Positions 8,868 to 18,183 of a stretch of DNA of 64,000 nt are shown in pieces; positions within the stretch are counted from its first letter, which is position 1; every line of letters begins with the position of its first letter. The stretch comes from Paenibacillus xylanilyticus (GTDB lineage: Bacteria; Bacillota; Bacilli; Paenibacillales; Paenibacillaceae), in NCBI RefSeq assembly GCF_009664365.1, contig NZ_CP044310.1:3421001-3485000 (forward strand), written 5' to 3'. Position numbers and translations under genes: made by a program. The notes under the pieces were generated by a model. It saw only the letters and a program-made list of their open reading frames with translations, made no database searches and was not told the DNA's origin.

Positions 8868-9656
8868 TTAGTATTGGTTCGATTGTCCGCCATCAATAGG
8901 AATGACAGCACCATTAATAAATTCGGATTCGCCCGATAGCAGGAAGGCAACAAGACGACCTACTTCTTCAGGTTTACCAAAACGTCTCTTAGGGTTTACG
9001 CTAACAAATTCTTTGCCCGCTTCTTCCCATCCTTCTTCTCCACCGATTTGTTTAAGGGAACCGACAACCATCGCAGTCATAATTGCCCCTGGAGCGATAG
9101 CGTTGATGCTCAGGTTATATTGTCCGTACTCGATTGCTGCATTTTTCGTCATTCCCGATACAGCGTGTTTACTTGCGACATACGCCGCCTGATTCAGAAC
9201 TCCGCGAATCCCGCCAACAGAGGCAACATTGACAACGGAACCGGATTGTTGCTCTTTCATCACGGGAAGAACGTATTTCATGCCATAAAAGACACCTTTA
9301 AGGTTAATGTCAATAACTTTGTCAAACACTTTACTGTCATATTCGGCTGTAGGAGCCTGAGTACCTTCGATACCCGCATTGTTGTAGAAGCCATCGATGC
9401 GACCGAACTTTTGAACTGTAACATCCACATATTTTTGAACAGCTTGCTCATCAGATACATCAGCAGTAAGCAGAAGAACTTCTGCCTCAGGTGCAACTTC
9501 CAGAATTAATTTCTTGGTCTCTTCAAGTGAAGGTTGATTAAGGTCAACGAGAGAAAGCTTGGCACCCTCTTTTGCGATTTCAAGTGCCGCTGATTGCCCA
9601 AGACCTGAGCCTGCTCCTGTAATTAAAACAACTTTTGATTCAAAACGTTTACTCAT
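8868..9656 (-). CDS. SDR family NAD(P)-dependent oxidoreductase
   Basis: 262 residues, classical SDR length. The cofactor loop TGAGSGLG is at residues 13-20, NNAG follows near 90, and the catalytic Ser (NVASVGG) and Tyr-Lys (AAYVASK) come in order. The frame opens earlier at 9725, but the ATG at 9656 has AAAGGAG at correct spacing and begins the family at MSKRFESK, so the longer start is rejected. It is a single-gene unit with its own terminator. Substrate unknown. Confidence 0.92.
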   Translation of the reverse strand: MSKRFESKVVLITGAGSGLGQSAALEIAKEGAKLSLVDLNQPSLEETKKLILEVAPEAEVLLLTADVSDEQAVQKYVDVTVQKFGRIDGFYNNAGIEGTQAPTAEYDSKVFDKVIDINLKGVFYGMKYVLPVMKEQQSGSVVNVASVGGIRGVLNQAAYVASKHAVSGMTKNAAIEYGQYNLSINAIAPGAIMTAMVVGSLKQIGGEEGWEEAGKEFVSVNPKRRFGKPEEVGRLVAFLLSGESEFINGAVIPIDGGQSNQY

Positions 9657-9906
9657 GATCCGTACTCCTTTATTAAGTGAATTAACGAAATATTCGTCTA
9701 TTTTAGATGAGAATCGAATTCTCAAAAAAAACCTTACATTGGAAATAATAAATCACAAAAAATTCACTTGGAATAATCAAACACATCCAAAGTGTCCGCT
9801 AAACAACGTTTTATACTCATATGTTCACCCAAGTAAGCAAAAATAAACATTTGTAATCGATTATGTTGAAACTGTCATTCTCATGTGATAGCTATCCATT
9901 CAAAAA

Positions 9907-9938
9907 AAAGTCACTCAGGACAATTCCTGAGTGACTTT
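9907..9938 (-). terminator. Intrinsic terminator of the LPMO gene
   Basis: Perfect 14-base inverted repeat (9907-9920 and 9925-9938, loop of four) followed on the minus strand by seven T. It begins immediately after the LPMO stop at 9942. The remaining 9657-9906 should hold the SDR promoter; nothing else seen. Confidence 0.9.
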
Positions 9939-9941
9939 CGA

Positions 9942-11327
9942 CTATTCTGGCAACCACAATGCAAGGACTTCGGAAGGAGTCCAAGTATATATTGATGTGT
10001 GAGCTTGACGGCAAATATAGATGACCTCTTTGTAAAGAACACGATCCCCGATGCGGTATGACGTATTCTCAGCCCAAGCCTTTGGTACATCCGGTTCTAT
10101 AACTGGAGGAGATGACTCAAGTGTAGTAACAGTAATCACGTTACTCGCTTCAGATACATTCCCAGCAGAATCCTTGGCTTTGATTGAAAATGTATACGTC
10201 GAGCTTGACTTCAGACCAGTAACCTCATAACTTGTCACGGTTCCATTTACAGTAGCGATCCGATCTGATCCTTGGTAAATGTCGTAGCTGCTAACGGCCA
10301 CATTATCCGTTGAACTGGACCACATCAGACTTACCGAGGCTGCACTCACGGTATGAGCGTGAAGATGACTTGGAGCCGTTGGAGCTGAAGTGTCAGGTGT
10401 GGTTGCAGAAGTTGTCTGCACCGTAATCTCCGCACTGAGAGGTGATTCATTACCTGCGGCATCAATCGCTTTTAACGCATAGGTATAAGTTGTTCCTTGA
10501 CTTAATCCACTTACATCATAGGATACAGATGTTCCTGGAATAGTCGCAATCTTGTGTCCATTTTGATAAAGTTCATAACTCATTACACTTACATTATCAG
10601 TCGAAGGATGCCAGCTAAGTGTAAGTGATTTTGTCGTGATGCTGCTTGCTTTTAGATCTGTTGGAGCTGTTGGCGCTGTTTCATCAATGTTTGATCCATT
10701 TCCACTACCCGATTTCGTTAAATTTACGTCAAGCGCTTGATAAAAGGCATTACCAGTATCAGCGATTTCCCAAACGCCGAGAATAACATGATAACCGGTA
10801 CGGTCTGCTGGTATATCACATTGATGTGAGACCGATTTCTCTGGCAATTTCCCGCCATCACTGTAGCTACAGAACAGTTCTAGATCCTTACGCTCAATCG
10901 GAGCATTAGGGTTCCAGTGTTTTTTGGTTATGTAATATTTCCACTCTTTTGTTGCATGTGCCGCTGTCAATTTCCAGGTAAATGTTTGGCTTCCTGTTTG
11001 CATGTCCAGCTTCGTCCAACGTTCTGCCGATTGAGTATATAACTCCGGAAAAATGCCTCCACCTGTAATTTCCCCATCGGATGGGCCTCCCGCCGGAAAG
11101 TTCCCTTTTGCTTCCACACTCTGTGGTTCATATTGGACCTGACCACAGTTACTATTGAGATTCTGTTGGCACAAGTATGCACGACTGGCTGGTGACTCTA
11201 GGTAACCGTGAGCTGAGATGACATTTGCATACACCAGCAAAAACAATATACCCGTGGCAAATACCAGGACCGTTTTCGGTATCAAGGATGTTTTCCTAAC
11301 ACCTGAGATCGAGAGATAAGTTGACAT
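9942..11327 (-). CDS. Secreted AA10 lytic polysaccharide monooxygenase with two FnIII domains and CBM5/12
   Basis: 461 residues. An N-terminal signal peptide ends at Ala39, exposing His40 as the mature N terminus (HGYLESPASR). His40 and His124 (TAAHATKEW) would form the copper histidine brace of an AA10 enzyme. The catalytic domain (about 40-215) is followed by two fibronectin type III repeats (about 230-315 and 325-410) and a C-terminal chitin-binding CBM5/12 (AWAENTSYRIGDRVLY). The layout matches bacterial chitin-active LPMOs. Start has AGGAGG. It is monocistronic. Confidence 0.94.
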   Translation of the reverse strand: MSTYLSISGVRKTSLIPKTVLVFATGILFLLVYANVISAHGYLESPASRAYLCQQNLNSNCGQVQYEPQSVEAKGNFPAGGPSDGEITGGGIFPELYTQSAERWTKLDMQTGSQTFTWKLTAAHATKEWKYYITKKHWNPNAPIERKDLELFCSYSDGGKLPEKSVSHQCDIPADRTGYHVILGVWEIADTGNAFYQALDVNLTKSGSGNGSNIDETAPTAPTDLKASSITTKSLTLSWHPSTDNVSVMSYELYQNGHKIATIPGTSVSYDVSGLSQGTTYTYALKAIDAAGNESPLSAEITVQTTSATTPDTSAPTAPSHLHAHTVSAASVSLMWSSSTDNVAVSSYDIYQGSDRIATVNGTVTSYEVTGLKSSSTYTFSIKAKDSAGNVSEASNVITVTTLESSPPVIEPDVPKAWAENTSYRIGDRVLYKEVIYICRQAHTSIYTWTPSEVLALWLPE

Positions 11328-11654
11328 AATAATCCTCCTGTAAAGTCTGATGATGTGAACAAGAAAATTTTATAAAATTTTACATAGAGTCTGTAAGAGA
11401 ACAAAGTTCTAATTTCTTTTGGATAAAAAAACCTTGTATTGATATTTGTTTTGTTGAAAAACAGGAGAAAAGTCGTATTAGCTCTTGGTTTGAACATGTG
11501 ATAATTGAACCGATTCTCTCCTAGTTGAAAGAACAAAAAGCCGCTAAAAGCGACTTTTCTGTTTGAGTATACCGTTTCATACCTTGCTTCGTTGACAAAT
11601 AGAATTGCAATTGTTAGCATAACCTGAGTTACAAAAGACAAGGAGGTTATCCCT
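11328..11654. other. 327-bp divergent intergenic region with an orphan hairpin
   Basis: Must hold the promoters of the LPMO (minus) and the TetR gene (plus). A hairpin at 11536-11558 (ten-base arms with one mismatch, T tracts on both sides) looks like a bidirectional terminator although no gene ends here. A minus-strand frame of 119 codons (11282-11641) has no family resemblance and no ribosome binding site. Confidence 0.5.
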
Positions 11655-12305
11655 ATTCAACCCCGACAACGCCAGGAAAATGAGCGAAGCGAGCTGCGAG
11701 AGAAACGCCGTTTAAGCATCATTGAAGCTGCCATATCTATTTTCACACAGCAAGGTTTCGAAAAGGCTACCATGCAGGAAATTGCCACAGCTGCAAGCCT
11801 TGGGGTAGCTACTGTATTCCGCTATTTTCCCAAGAAAGAGCATTTGATTGTTGCTGTTGCTTCATATATTGTTCAGTCCGAAGTGGTTATCTTTGAAAAG
11901 ATTGTGCATGGAGAAGGAACATGTTACGAGAAATTAAACGAAATATTCGACACCCTGATTTTCTTTCAGCAAGCTGAGCATCAACAAAACTCCAAGTTGA
12001 TAGAAGCCTTTGAATGCTACGTGGCGCTTTCCAAAGAGCCTGTAGAGCATATGGAATTGTATCAAACGGAATATAGCAAAATTATTGCTTTGTTTACCGA
12101 ATTGGCAGCACTGGGAGAACAGGATCGTTCGGTCCGCGCCAGTTCAAATTCCGTCAACATTCTACTTACGATGATGAATGTATTCGGAACATTTTCCAAG
12201 AAAATGTCCATGCTGGAAGGTATCGATGCATTCAACACTCGTGTTGACCCCTCCGAACAATTCAACTTACTGAAGGGTCTTTTCCTAGATTCTTTGAAAC
12301 CTTGA
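11655..12305 (+). CDS. TetR/AcrR family regulator, apparent ATT start codon
   Basis: From 11655 the frame encodes 216 residues. The N-terminal helix-turn-helix is complete (residues about 16-65; FEKATMQEIATAASLGVATV then FRYFPKKEHL). The first ATG in frame, at 11772, falls inside the helix-turn-helix and would destroy it. The preceding in-frame stop is TGA at 11625, and between them there is no ATG, GTG or TTG. A perfect AAGGAGG (11640-11646) stands eight bases before ATT at 11655, giving the expected N terminus. Either a rare ATT start is used or the start codon was mutated. Convergent with an MMPL exporter, its possible target. Confidence 0.75.
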   Translation: MQPRQRQENERSELREKRRLSIIEAAISIFTQQGFEKATMQEIATAASLGVATVFRYFPKKEHLIVAVASYIVQSEVVIFEKIVHGEGTCYEKLNEIFDTLIFFQQAEHQQNSKLIEAFECYVALSKEPVEHMELYQTEYSKIIALFTELAALGEQDRSVRASSNSVNILLTMMNVFGTFSKKMSMLEGIDAFNTRVDPSEQFNLLKGLFLDSLKP

Positions 12306-12469
12306 CTTCAATGACGTTTGAATGCTTAATTGATTCCTAAAATGATAAGGAGAAGGCACTGCAGTTGTGGGCAGCCCCCTCATCCCCTACTTTTTACAGC
12401 TGGTGAGTATTACTATCGTCGATTCACTCCTGAGGAATATCTGAGATACGATCGGTGAATAGACGGAAC

Positions 12470-14692
12470 TTAGCCATGTTTTTCACTAGTAACTGTCTTT
12501 CCGGTAATGGTTTGATCAAAACCACTGGCGGCTTTATGGTTTTCTCTCATAACCGATTCGCCTTCTACATCGATGTTAGGTAACAAACGATCAAGCCATG
12601 CAGGAATATACCAGGCGCTTTTTCCAAGAAGGGTCATTATCGCTGGCACAAGTGTCATACGCACAATGAAAGCATCCACGAGTATGCCAAATGCCAGGGC
12701 TAATCCCATAGATTTGATAATGGTGTCCTCTGCAAAAATAAAGCTGGCAAACACGGCAATCATAATCAAGCCTGCAGCAGTAACGACAGGACCACTATGG
12801 TTTATCCCGCTCTTTACCGATTGTCTTGCATCTCCAGTATGAGTGAAGTCTTCACGCATTCGGCTTACAAGGAACACCTCGTAATCCATGGCAAGTCCAA
12901 ACAGAATTCCAGTGACGAGAATGGGAAGGAAACTAAGCACCGGTCCAGGCTCAGGGATACCGAACATACTGGCCAGATAACCGTCCTGAATGACCCAGAC
13001 AATAAAACCGAGTGTTGAACCTAGTGTAAACAGAAAACCAAGTACAGCCTTAATCGGTACAAGCAATGATCGGAAAACGAGCATGAGTAGTACAAAGGCC
13101 AGACCAACAATCAATAAAGCGAACTTAGGTAATGCCTGTTGCAATTTCTCAGAAATATCAATGTTTACCGCAGTTCCACCAGTAACCATAATCTCGACTT
13201 GTTTATTGTTTTGTTGATCGGCTTTTTCGCGTATGGTCTCCACCAGTTCAGTCGTACGAATGTCGTGCGGGCCTGTCTTAGGTAACACTGTAATGATGGC
13301 TGCATTTCCCGATGGACTCGGTATTGCGGGTGTTGCACTAGAGACATTCGGTAGATCGCTGATGTAAGCCGTTGCTTGAGCGATTGCTGATTGAGGGTCC
13401 TCACTATTATTAGCTTTAGCTACAATAACGAGTGGACCATTGAACCCTTCACCGAATCCTTCAGCCATGAGATCATATCCACGACGCTCAGTCGTTTCTG
13501 TCGATTTCAGGCCATTATCCGGCAAGCCCAGCTGCATATGCAGAAAAGGCAAAGTACATATGATTAAGACGGCAATACATAGAATGCTAGTAAGCCAAGG
13601 CTTTCTAGTGACAACTCGACTCCATGCGTTTTCGTTTGTTTTCTCCTTTTTGCGCCCAGACCATTTTCTCAGCCAACGATTTTCGCAAGAAGGACTAATG
13701 CGGTCCCCTGCTGCAGCTAATATGGCTGGTACGAGAATGATCGCAATGAGGACAGCTACAAATACGCTAATAGCAGCCGCAAGTCCCATCATTGTAATGA
13801 AAGGGATTTGTACGACGGATAAACCCACTAGCGCGATAATTACAGTCAGTCCTGCAAATACAACCGAGCCTCCTGCTGTTGCATTAGCCTGAGCGATGGC
13901 TGTTTCTCTGTCATATCCTTCTGCCAACTGCTGACGGTACCGTGACATGATAAATAGTGCATAATCAATACCGACTGCTAAAGCAAGCATGACTGCTAAC
14001 GTAATAGAGAATGATGACATCGATACGAAATTAGAACCAATAATGACAGTCATCAGTCCAATTCCGAGTCCTATGACCGCTGTAAGTATGGGTAGTCCTG
14101 CTGCTAGAAACGAAGTAAACGTGAACGCCAAAATCATGAAGGCAATAAGGATACCAATGACTTCGGATATGCCGCCAACTTCTATTTCAGAAAATGCAAC
14201 ACTGCCTCCTATCTCTGTTTGAATCCCTTCCTTACCGAGCCACTCTGCAATGTTCAACACATGTTCTTTCGAGTTCTCATCCACTTCACTGGCAGGTTTG
14301 GAATACGTAATGTCCGCATAACCAATCTTTTTATCTGCGCTGAGCGTCATTGACTCAAATGGGCTAGCTACAGATTTGACTGATAAATCCGTCTTTACAA
14401 CTTTCAGGGCTTGCCGAATGTAATTTTTGTTTGCCTCGGAAGTCAATGTATCATTTTTCGCTTTGAAAATGAGCCTGATCTGACCACCGTCATCTGATGA
14501 TGGGAACTCTGAGTTTAGGACTTTCGCTGCCTGATCCGACTTCGTTCCTGGTATAGTCATTTCACCGGTAAACGAAGTACCCATACCAAGTCCTAAAGAT
14601 GCAAGCACAATAAGAAGAGCTAGTCCCATCGTTATTACCATTTTCCGATTTCTCGTTGACCAACCCCCGAGACGATATAACCATTTTGCCAT
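12470..14692 (-). CDS. MMPL family (RND superfamily) transporter
   Basis: 740 residues with two repeats, each a membrane helix, a large extracytoplasmic loop and a bundle of five further helices. The conserved GIDYALFIMSRYRQQ (first half) and AMDYEVFLVSRMRED (second half) motifs of MMPL/YdfJ-type exporters are present. Such proteins export lipids, drugs or peptides using proton motive force. ATG has GGGGAAG upstream. It lies just downstream of a two-component system in the same direction, and a dyad shared with that operon's promoter stands about 100 bases before its start, which suggests control by that system. No truncation is seen. Confidence 0.92.
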   Translation of the reverse strand: MAKWLYRLGGWSTRNRKMVITMGLALLIVLASLGLGMGTSFTGEMTIPGTKSDQAAKVLNSEFPSSDDGGQIRLIFKAKNDTLTSEANKNYIRQALKVVKTDLSVKSVASPFESMTLSADKKIGYADITYSKPASEVDENSKEHVLNIAEWLGKEGIQTEIGGSVAFSEIEVGGISEVIGILIAFMILAFTFTSFLAAGLPILTAVIGLGIGLMTVIIGSNFVSMSSFSITLAVMLALAVGIDYALFIMSRYRQQLAEGYDRETAIAQANATAGGSVVFAGLTVIIALVGLSVVQIPFITMMGLAAAISVFVAVLIAIILVPAILAAAGDRISPSCENRWLRKWSGRKKEKTNENAWSRVVTRKPWLTSILCIAVLIICTLPFLHMQLGLPDNGLKSTETTERRGYDLMAEGFGEGFNGPLVIVAKANNSEDPQSAIAQATAYISDLPNVSSATPAIPSPSGNAAIITVLPKTGPHDIRTTELVETIREKADQQNNKQVEIMVTGGTAVNIDISEKLQQALPKFALLIVGLAFVLLMLVFRSLLVPIKAVLGFLFTLGSTLGFIVWVIQDGYLASMFGIPEPGPVLSFLPILVTGILFGLAMDYEVFLVSRMREDFTHTGDARQSVKSGINHSGPVVTAAGLIMIAVFASFIFAEDTIIKSMGLALAFGILVDAFIVRMTLVPAIMTLLGKSAWYIPAWLDRLLPNIDVEGESVMRENHKAASGFDQTITGKTVTSEKHG

Positions 14693-14779
14693 AGCTTATT
14701 TCTTCCCCTTTCACTTCCACAAAAATCCTAGAGCTGCCTAAGGAAACGCTCTGTACCCCCATAGTAACGAAATAAAAAC

Positions 14780-14820
14780 AAAAAAAAATCGTACGAAAGG
14801 GCAAGCCTTTCATGTACGAT
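14780..14820 (-). terminator. Hairpin: terminator of the two-component operon and candidate operator for MMPL
   Basis: Arms 14788-14800 and 14806-14820 pair with a two-base bulge. On the minus strand the hairpin is followed by nine T, so it can terminate the regulator transcript. The same DNA contains a 13-base string (14791-14803) that recurs inverted in the two-component promoter. A TACTAT (14766-14761) lies about 38 bases from the dyad centre and could be the MMPL -10 element. Confidence 0.65.
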
Positions 14821-14893
14821 GGGGCATAGAAGGGATAGGACAAAACGGGCATACCATTATTTTATCTTTGATTACGAAAGAGTGCCTTACAAG

Positions 14894-15565
14894 TTACAAG
14901 TGTAAAATCCCCTTTTCGACAGCTACTGCAACAGCTTCTGATCGTGAATTGACTCCAAGTTTGTTATAAATGTTAGTGAGGTATGCTTTTACTGTTCTCT
15001 CGGCAATACCCATATCAAAAGCAATATCTCTGCTGCGTAAACCACGAGCCACGGCTTGTAAAACGAATAATTCTCTCTCACTAATTAGGGCTGACTCCTT
15101 GTCAATTAATAGTTGTGGCTGTGTTTTGGATTCTTGTGAAGATTTGGCATGAAACGCAAAGACTCTTGACGTTATTTCAGGTTGAAGCAGTGTTTCTCCA
15201 CGAATGGCAGAATCCAGAGTTCGAAATAATTGTTCTCGGCTCGTATCCTTGAGCAAGTACCCTTTGGCTCCAAGGGAAAGTCCCTCGATCATCAAGTCAT
15301 CTTCGTTGTATGTCGTTAGAATAATGACAGGTATACGAATGTGCTGCTCGTTCATGCGTTTTAAGGTATCCAAACCACTGAGTCCCCCCGGCATATTTAA
15401 GTCCAGAAGAATGACATCAGGCTGTTTGTCTAACATAATTCGGATCGCTTCTTCTCCTTCCTCAGCCTCTCCGACAATTAGATAGTTGTCACTGGTCTCC
15501 AATATTAATTTAAGTCCTTCACGCACCACCCAATGATCATCTACGATGAGTATGTTATATTTCAT
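14894..15565 (-). CDS. Response regulator, NarL/FixJ (LuxR-type HTH) family
   Basis: 223 residues. The receiver domain has the acidic pair Asp9-Asp10 and the phosphoacceptor Asp55 (VILLDLNMPG), with the late Thr and Lys of the family. A C-terminal LuxR-type helix-turn-helix (about 155-220; ERELFVLQAVARG, IAERTVKAYLTNIY) follows. Its ATG directly abuts the kinase stop codon, with AAGGAG inside the kinase end, so the pair is one operon. Probable targets are its own operon and the MMPL gene, based on the shared dyad. Confidence 0.93.
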   Translation of the reverse strand: MKYNILIVDDHWVVREGLKLILETSDNYLIVGEAEEGEEAIRIMLDKQPDVILLDLNMPGGLSGLDTLKRMNEQHIRIPVIILTTYNEDDLMIEGLSLGAKGYLLKDTSREQLFRTLDSAIRGETLLQPEITSRVFAFHAKSSQESKTQPQLLIDKESALISERELFVLQAVARGLRSRDIAFDMGIAERTVKAYLTNIYNKLGVNSRSEAVAVAVEKGILHL

Positions 15566-16777
15566 TCAGACTTCTCCTTTTTCAAATGGAACACGAAACA
15601 AAATAGTCGTTCCTTGTTTACCGCTCTCAATTTCTATACTGCCACCTATCAACCTGGCCCTTTCATTCATCCCAATCAAGCCATAGTGCCCGGATTGTTT
15701 TCCGATTCGGTCTACGCTAAAGCCCCTTCCGTTATCTCGTATAATAAGAAGGAAATCTTCTTTCTCTATAGCCATTTGAATGGTTACGTTCGTTGCCTGG
15801 GCATGCCTGGCTATGTTCATTAATGATTCACTTAAAATGTGCAATACGTGCTCCATGCCTACTTTGGATATGGAACTGGGAGCATTCCCGTCCAAAACGA
15901 CCTGGACTCCGGTCGCCTGTTGGAAACGTTGAATTTGTTCCTGTATTGCCTCTCCGAAGGTAATAGCCGGTGTTGCCTTGGTTCGAAGGTCATCAATGGC
16001 TTTGCGTGCATCAGCCAATGTTTTGCGTGCTTGTCCCATTGAACTACGGATAATCTCGTGAGCACGAGAAAAGCTTCCTCGATTCATGTGCTCATCTACG
16101 GCCTCCAGCTGCATTATAATACCGGCGAGTCCTTGTGCTAATGTATCATGCAGATCTCTTGCCATACGTTGTCGCTCGCTTGTTAGCGTCAATTCCTCTA
16201 CTTTTTGATGAGCCTTCTCCAGCTCATGCAGAAACGTTAATGTTCTAACACGGGCGTTTACCTGACGATAGAACAGCACAGCATAGGATACCACGACAAC
16301 GATCATCATTAACAGTAATAGAATTAACAAGGCGACATCCATGCCAGATCGTGTAAACAGCGTTACCGTGCAGAATAATAAATATAATACAAACGCAACT
16401 AGCACAATTTTCGCTGTCTCATAGTATATTGCAAGGGTCTGTCCAATCAATACCGGAATTAAACCAATCAATACAGCAGGCATACCGTCTGGCATTAACA
16501 TGGCACTTCCGAAAATTAACCCTGATTGAAGAAGAATGTAGAGTAATTTGGATCGTTGTATAAGTTTGTTTACTTCCCAGTACACGATTGTATGAGTTAA
16601 CATTGCAGCTACAAAGAAAATACTGGGTACTAATATAGGAGCTGACATGGTTTGCAGGATTAAAGTCGCCGTGGCAACAAGCCAAAGCCAGATCAATATC
16701 GGAATACGAGAAGACGCAATCGGGTCCGTTTCTTCATTTATTCCGGACGGATTCGTCTTCATCCGTATTATATTCAT
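15566..16777 (-). CDS. Sensor histidine kinase, HisKA_3 type
   Basis: 403 residues from ATG 16777, which has AAGAGGTGA upstream. The longer frame from 16882 would run across the promoter dyad and is rejected. The N-terminal half has about six membrane helices with little extracellular sequence, as in membrane-stress or antibiotic-sensing kinases. The dimerisation domain carries the phospho-His in ARDLHDTLAQG, followed by a HATPase domain (NIARHA N box, DNGRGF). Partner of the adjacent NarL-type regulator. Confidence 0.92.
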   Translation of the reverse strand: MNIIRMKTNPSGINEETDPIASSRIPILIWLWLVATATLILQTMSAPILVPSIFFVAAMLTHTIVYWEVNKLIQRSKLLYILLQSGLIFGSAMLMPDGMPAVLIGLIPVLIGQTLAIYYETAKIVLVAFVLYLLFCTVTLFTRSGMDVALLILLLLMMIVVVVSYAVLFYRQVNARVRTLTFLHELEKAHQKVEELTLTSERQRMARDLHDTLAQGLAGIIMQLEAVDEHMNRGSFSRAHEIIRSSMGQARKTLADARKAIDDLRTKATPAITFGEAIQEQIQRFQQATGVQVVLDGNAPSSISKVGMEHVLHILSESLMNIARHAQATNVTIQMAIEKEDFLLIIRDNGRGFSVDRIGKQSGHYGLIGMNERARLIGGSIEIESGKQGTTILFRVPFEKGEV

Positions 16778-16799
16778 GGGATCACCTCTTGTATAAGTC

Positions 16800-16856
16800 A
16801 TTATAGTCCAAATCACAGCCAATAAGATGTACGATCGTGCATGCCCTTTCGTACAT
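16800..16856 (-). promoter_or_regulatory. Candidate promoter and response-regulator dyad of the two-component operon
   Basis: TATAAT (16805-16800, minus strand) has no good -35 at 17 bases, as expected for an activated promoter. Upstream, TGTACGA-type arms form an inverted repeat (16827-16834 and 16849-16856) around a 14-base spacer. Bases 16842-16854 repeat, inverted, at 14791-14803. The dyad centre is about 37 bases from the -10, nearly the same as at MMPL. Confidence 0.5.
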
Positions 16857-17029
16857 ACCCTATTGTAATGAAAATCGTCCACAAGTTAGACTTATGGACG
16901 ATAACTTTGAAGAAGGATGTAAAACCTCCCAAAGGGTTTCCCCTCTGGCCATTTCCTATTATTGTAGTGTTGCAGAAGGTCAACATGAATCATCTATTGC
17001 TGATCGCAAAAAGGAATGAACTAAAACAT

Positions 17030-17076
17030 AAAAGATAAGTGTGCTTGTAGACTTATTACAAGCACACTTATCTTTT
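17030..17076 (-). terminator. Intrinsic terminator of the P450-SDR operon
   Basis: Perfect 20-base inverted repeat (17030-17049 and 17057-17076) around a seven-base loop, with A/T-rich outer ends. It lies about 30 bases past the SDR stop codon. Confidence 0.85.
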
Positions 17077-17104
17077 GATTAATAGGGGGATGTACAGTGA
17101 ATGA

Positions 17105-18130
17105 TTAGAGTGTGATGCCACCATCTGCGAGGATGATTGATCCTGTCATGTAACTGGAATAATCAGATGCAAGAAACGCAACGATCTGGGCGAGCTCTTC
17201 TGGCTCTGCATAACGCCCGATCCGCATATTCGGAAACTCTTCAGGCACGTAGCCGCTCTCCTGCAGCGATTGGGGAACCGCTGCCGTCAATGTGGTAGCT
17301 ACACCTCCAGGACAGATGGCATTAATACGAATACCTTTGCGAACATATTCAATGGCCGCCGCTTTGGTCAAACCCGCAACCGCATGTTTACTTGCGGTGT
17401 ATGCACCCAGACTGTGTTCAGCACGAATGGCCGTAGTGGACGCAGTATTGATGATATGGCCGTATCCCTGTTTATCCATAACCTGCAATGCATATTTCAT
17501 GCCAAAAAAGATCCCTTTCACATTCACATCCATGATCCGTGTAAATTCTTCCTCGGAGATATCCTGGAAACGTTGGAATTTCTGGAGTATGCCCGCGTTG
17601 TTGAATGCCACGTCAATTTTCCCATAGACTTCTACTGCTTTTTGAATATAGTTTTGCACATCGCTCTCTTTCGATACGTCAGCCTGTACAAAAGTAGCTT
17701 CGCCGCCATTTTCGCGAACCAGCGCTAACGTTTCTTCCCCTGTCTGCTCATTGAAATCAACCAGTACAAGCTTCGCTCCGCGAGATCCCATCATCACCGC
17801 GCTGGCTCTACCTATTCCACTCCCAGCTCCCGTAACAACGATCACTTTACCTTCCAGAGAGATACCTTCTTTATTTCCTGTCGGTGCAACAGGTTCTGGC
17901 TTCTGGGCTGTTGCTCCTAATTCAATGGCTGCCAGTTCCTCCTTCAAAGACTGAAGTGTAGACAAAGGAATATCTACCTGAGGCAATGCAGCTAGTTGAT
18001 CCAACGTAAAGTTAGTGGCCATCTTGAACGTTGGTTCCTTCACGAATTCCGGCAAATGCTTTTCCAGTACAGCAAACGATTCTGCGTTGTTCAACAATTC
18101 ACCAATTCGGATATTCTCGTCATAACTCAT
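17105..18130 (-). CDS. SDR family oxidoreductase with an N-terminal helical domain
   Basis: 341 residues from ATG 18130 (GGAGAG nine bases upstream); ATG 18139 is less well placed. Residues about 6-73 form an extra helical domain (IRIGELLNNAES, KHLPEF, LAALPQVDIPLS). It resembles the C-terminal tails of the GH78 and GH3 enzymes nearby. The SDR part (about 90-341) has TGAGSGIG, NNAG, NTASTTA with the catalytic Ser, and AYTASK with Tyr-Lys. It follows the P450 gene by about 44 bases and is probably co-transcribed. Substrate unknown; oxidation of a P450-generated alcohol is a plausible inference. Confidence 0.9.
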   Translation of the reverse strand: MSYDENIRIGELLNNAESFAVLEKHLPEFVKEPTFKMATNFTLDQLAALPQVDIPLSTLQSLKEELAAIELGATAQKPEPVAPTGNKEGISLEGKVIVVTGAGSGIGRASAVMMGSRGAKLVLVDFNEQTGEETLALVRENGGEATFVQADVSKESDVQNYIQKAVEVYGKIDVAFNNAGILQKFQRFQDISEEEFTRIMDVNVKGIFFGMKYALQVMDKQGYGHIINTASTTAIRAEHSLGAYTASKHAVAGLTKAAAIEYVRKGIRINAICPGGVATTLTAAVPQSLQESGYVPEEFPNMRIGRYAEPEELAQIVAFLASDYSSYMTGSIILADGGITL

Positions 18131-18183
18131 TAGGTTCATCTCTCCAATATATTGATTAATTTAGGTTCAAACTATTATTTCGA

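Noticed and set aside
11282..11641. Minus-strand ORF of 119 codons overlapping the LPMO start
   Set aside because: Runs through the LPMO promoter and ribosome site; composition rich in Phe, Asn, Lys and Arg as expected from AT-rich non-coding DNA.
12394..12450. Short plus-strand reading YYRRFTPEEYLRYDR before a stop, between TetR and MMPL genes
   Set aside because: Looks protein-like but is too short to assign to a family, with no start or partner segment nearby.
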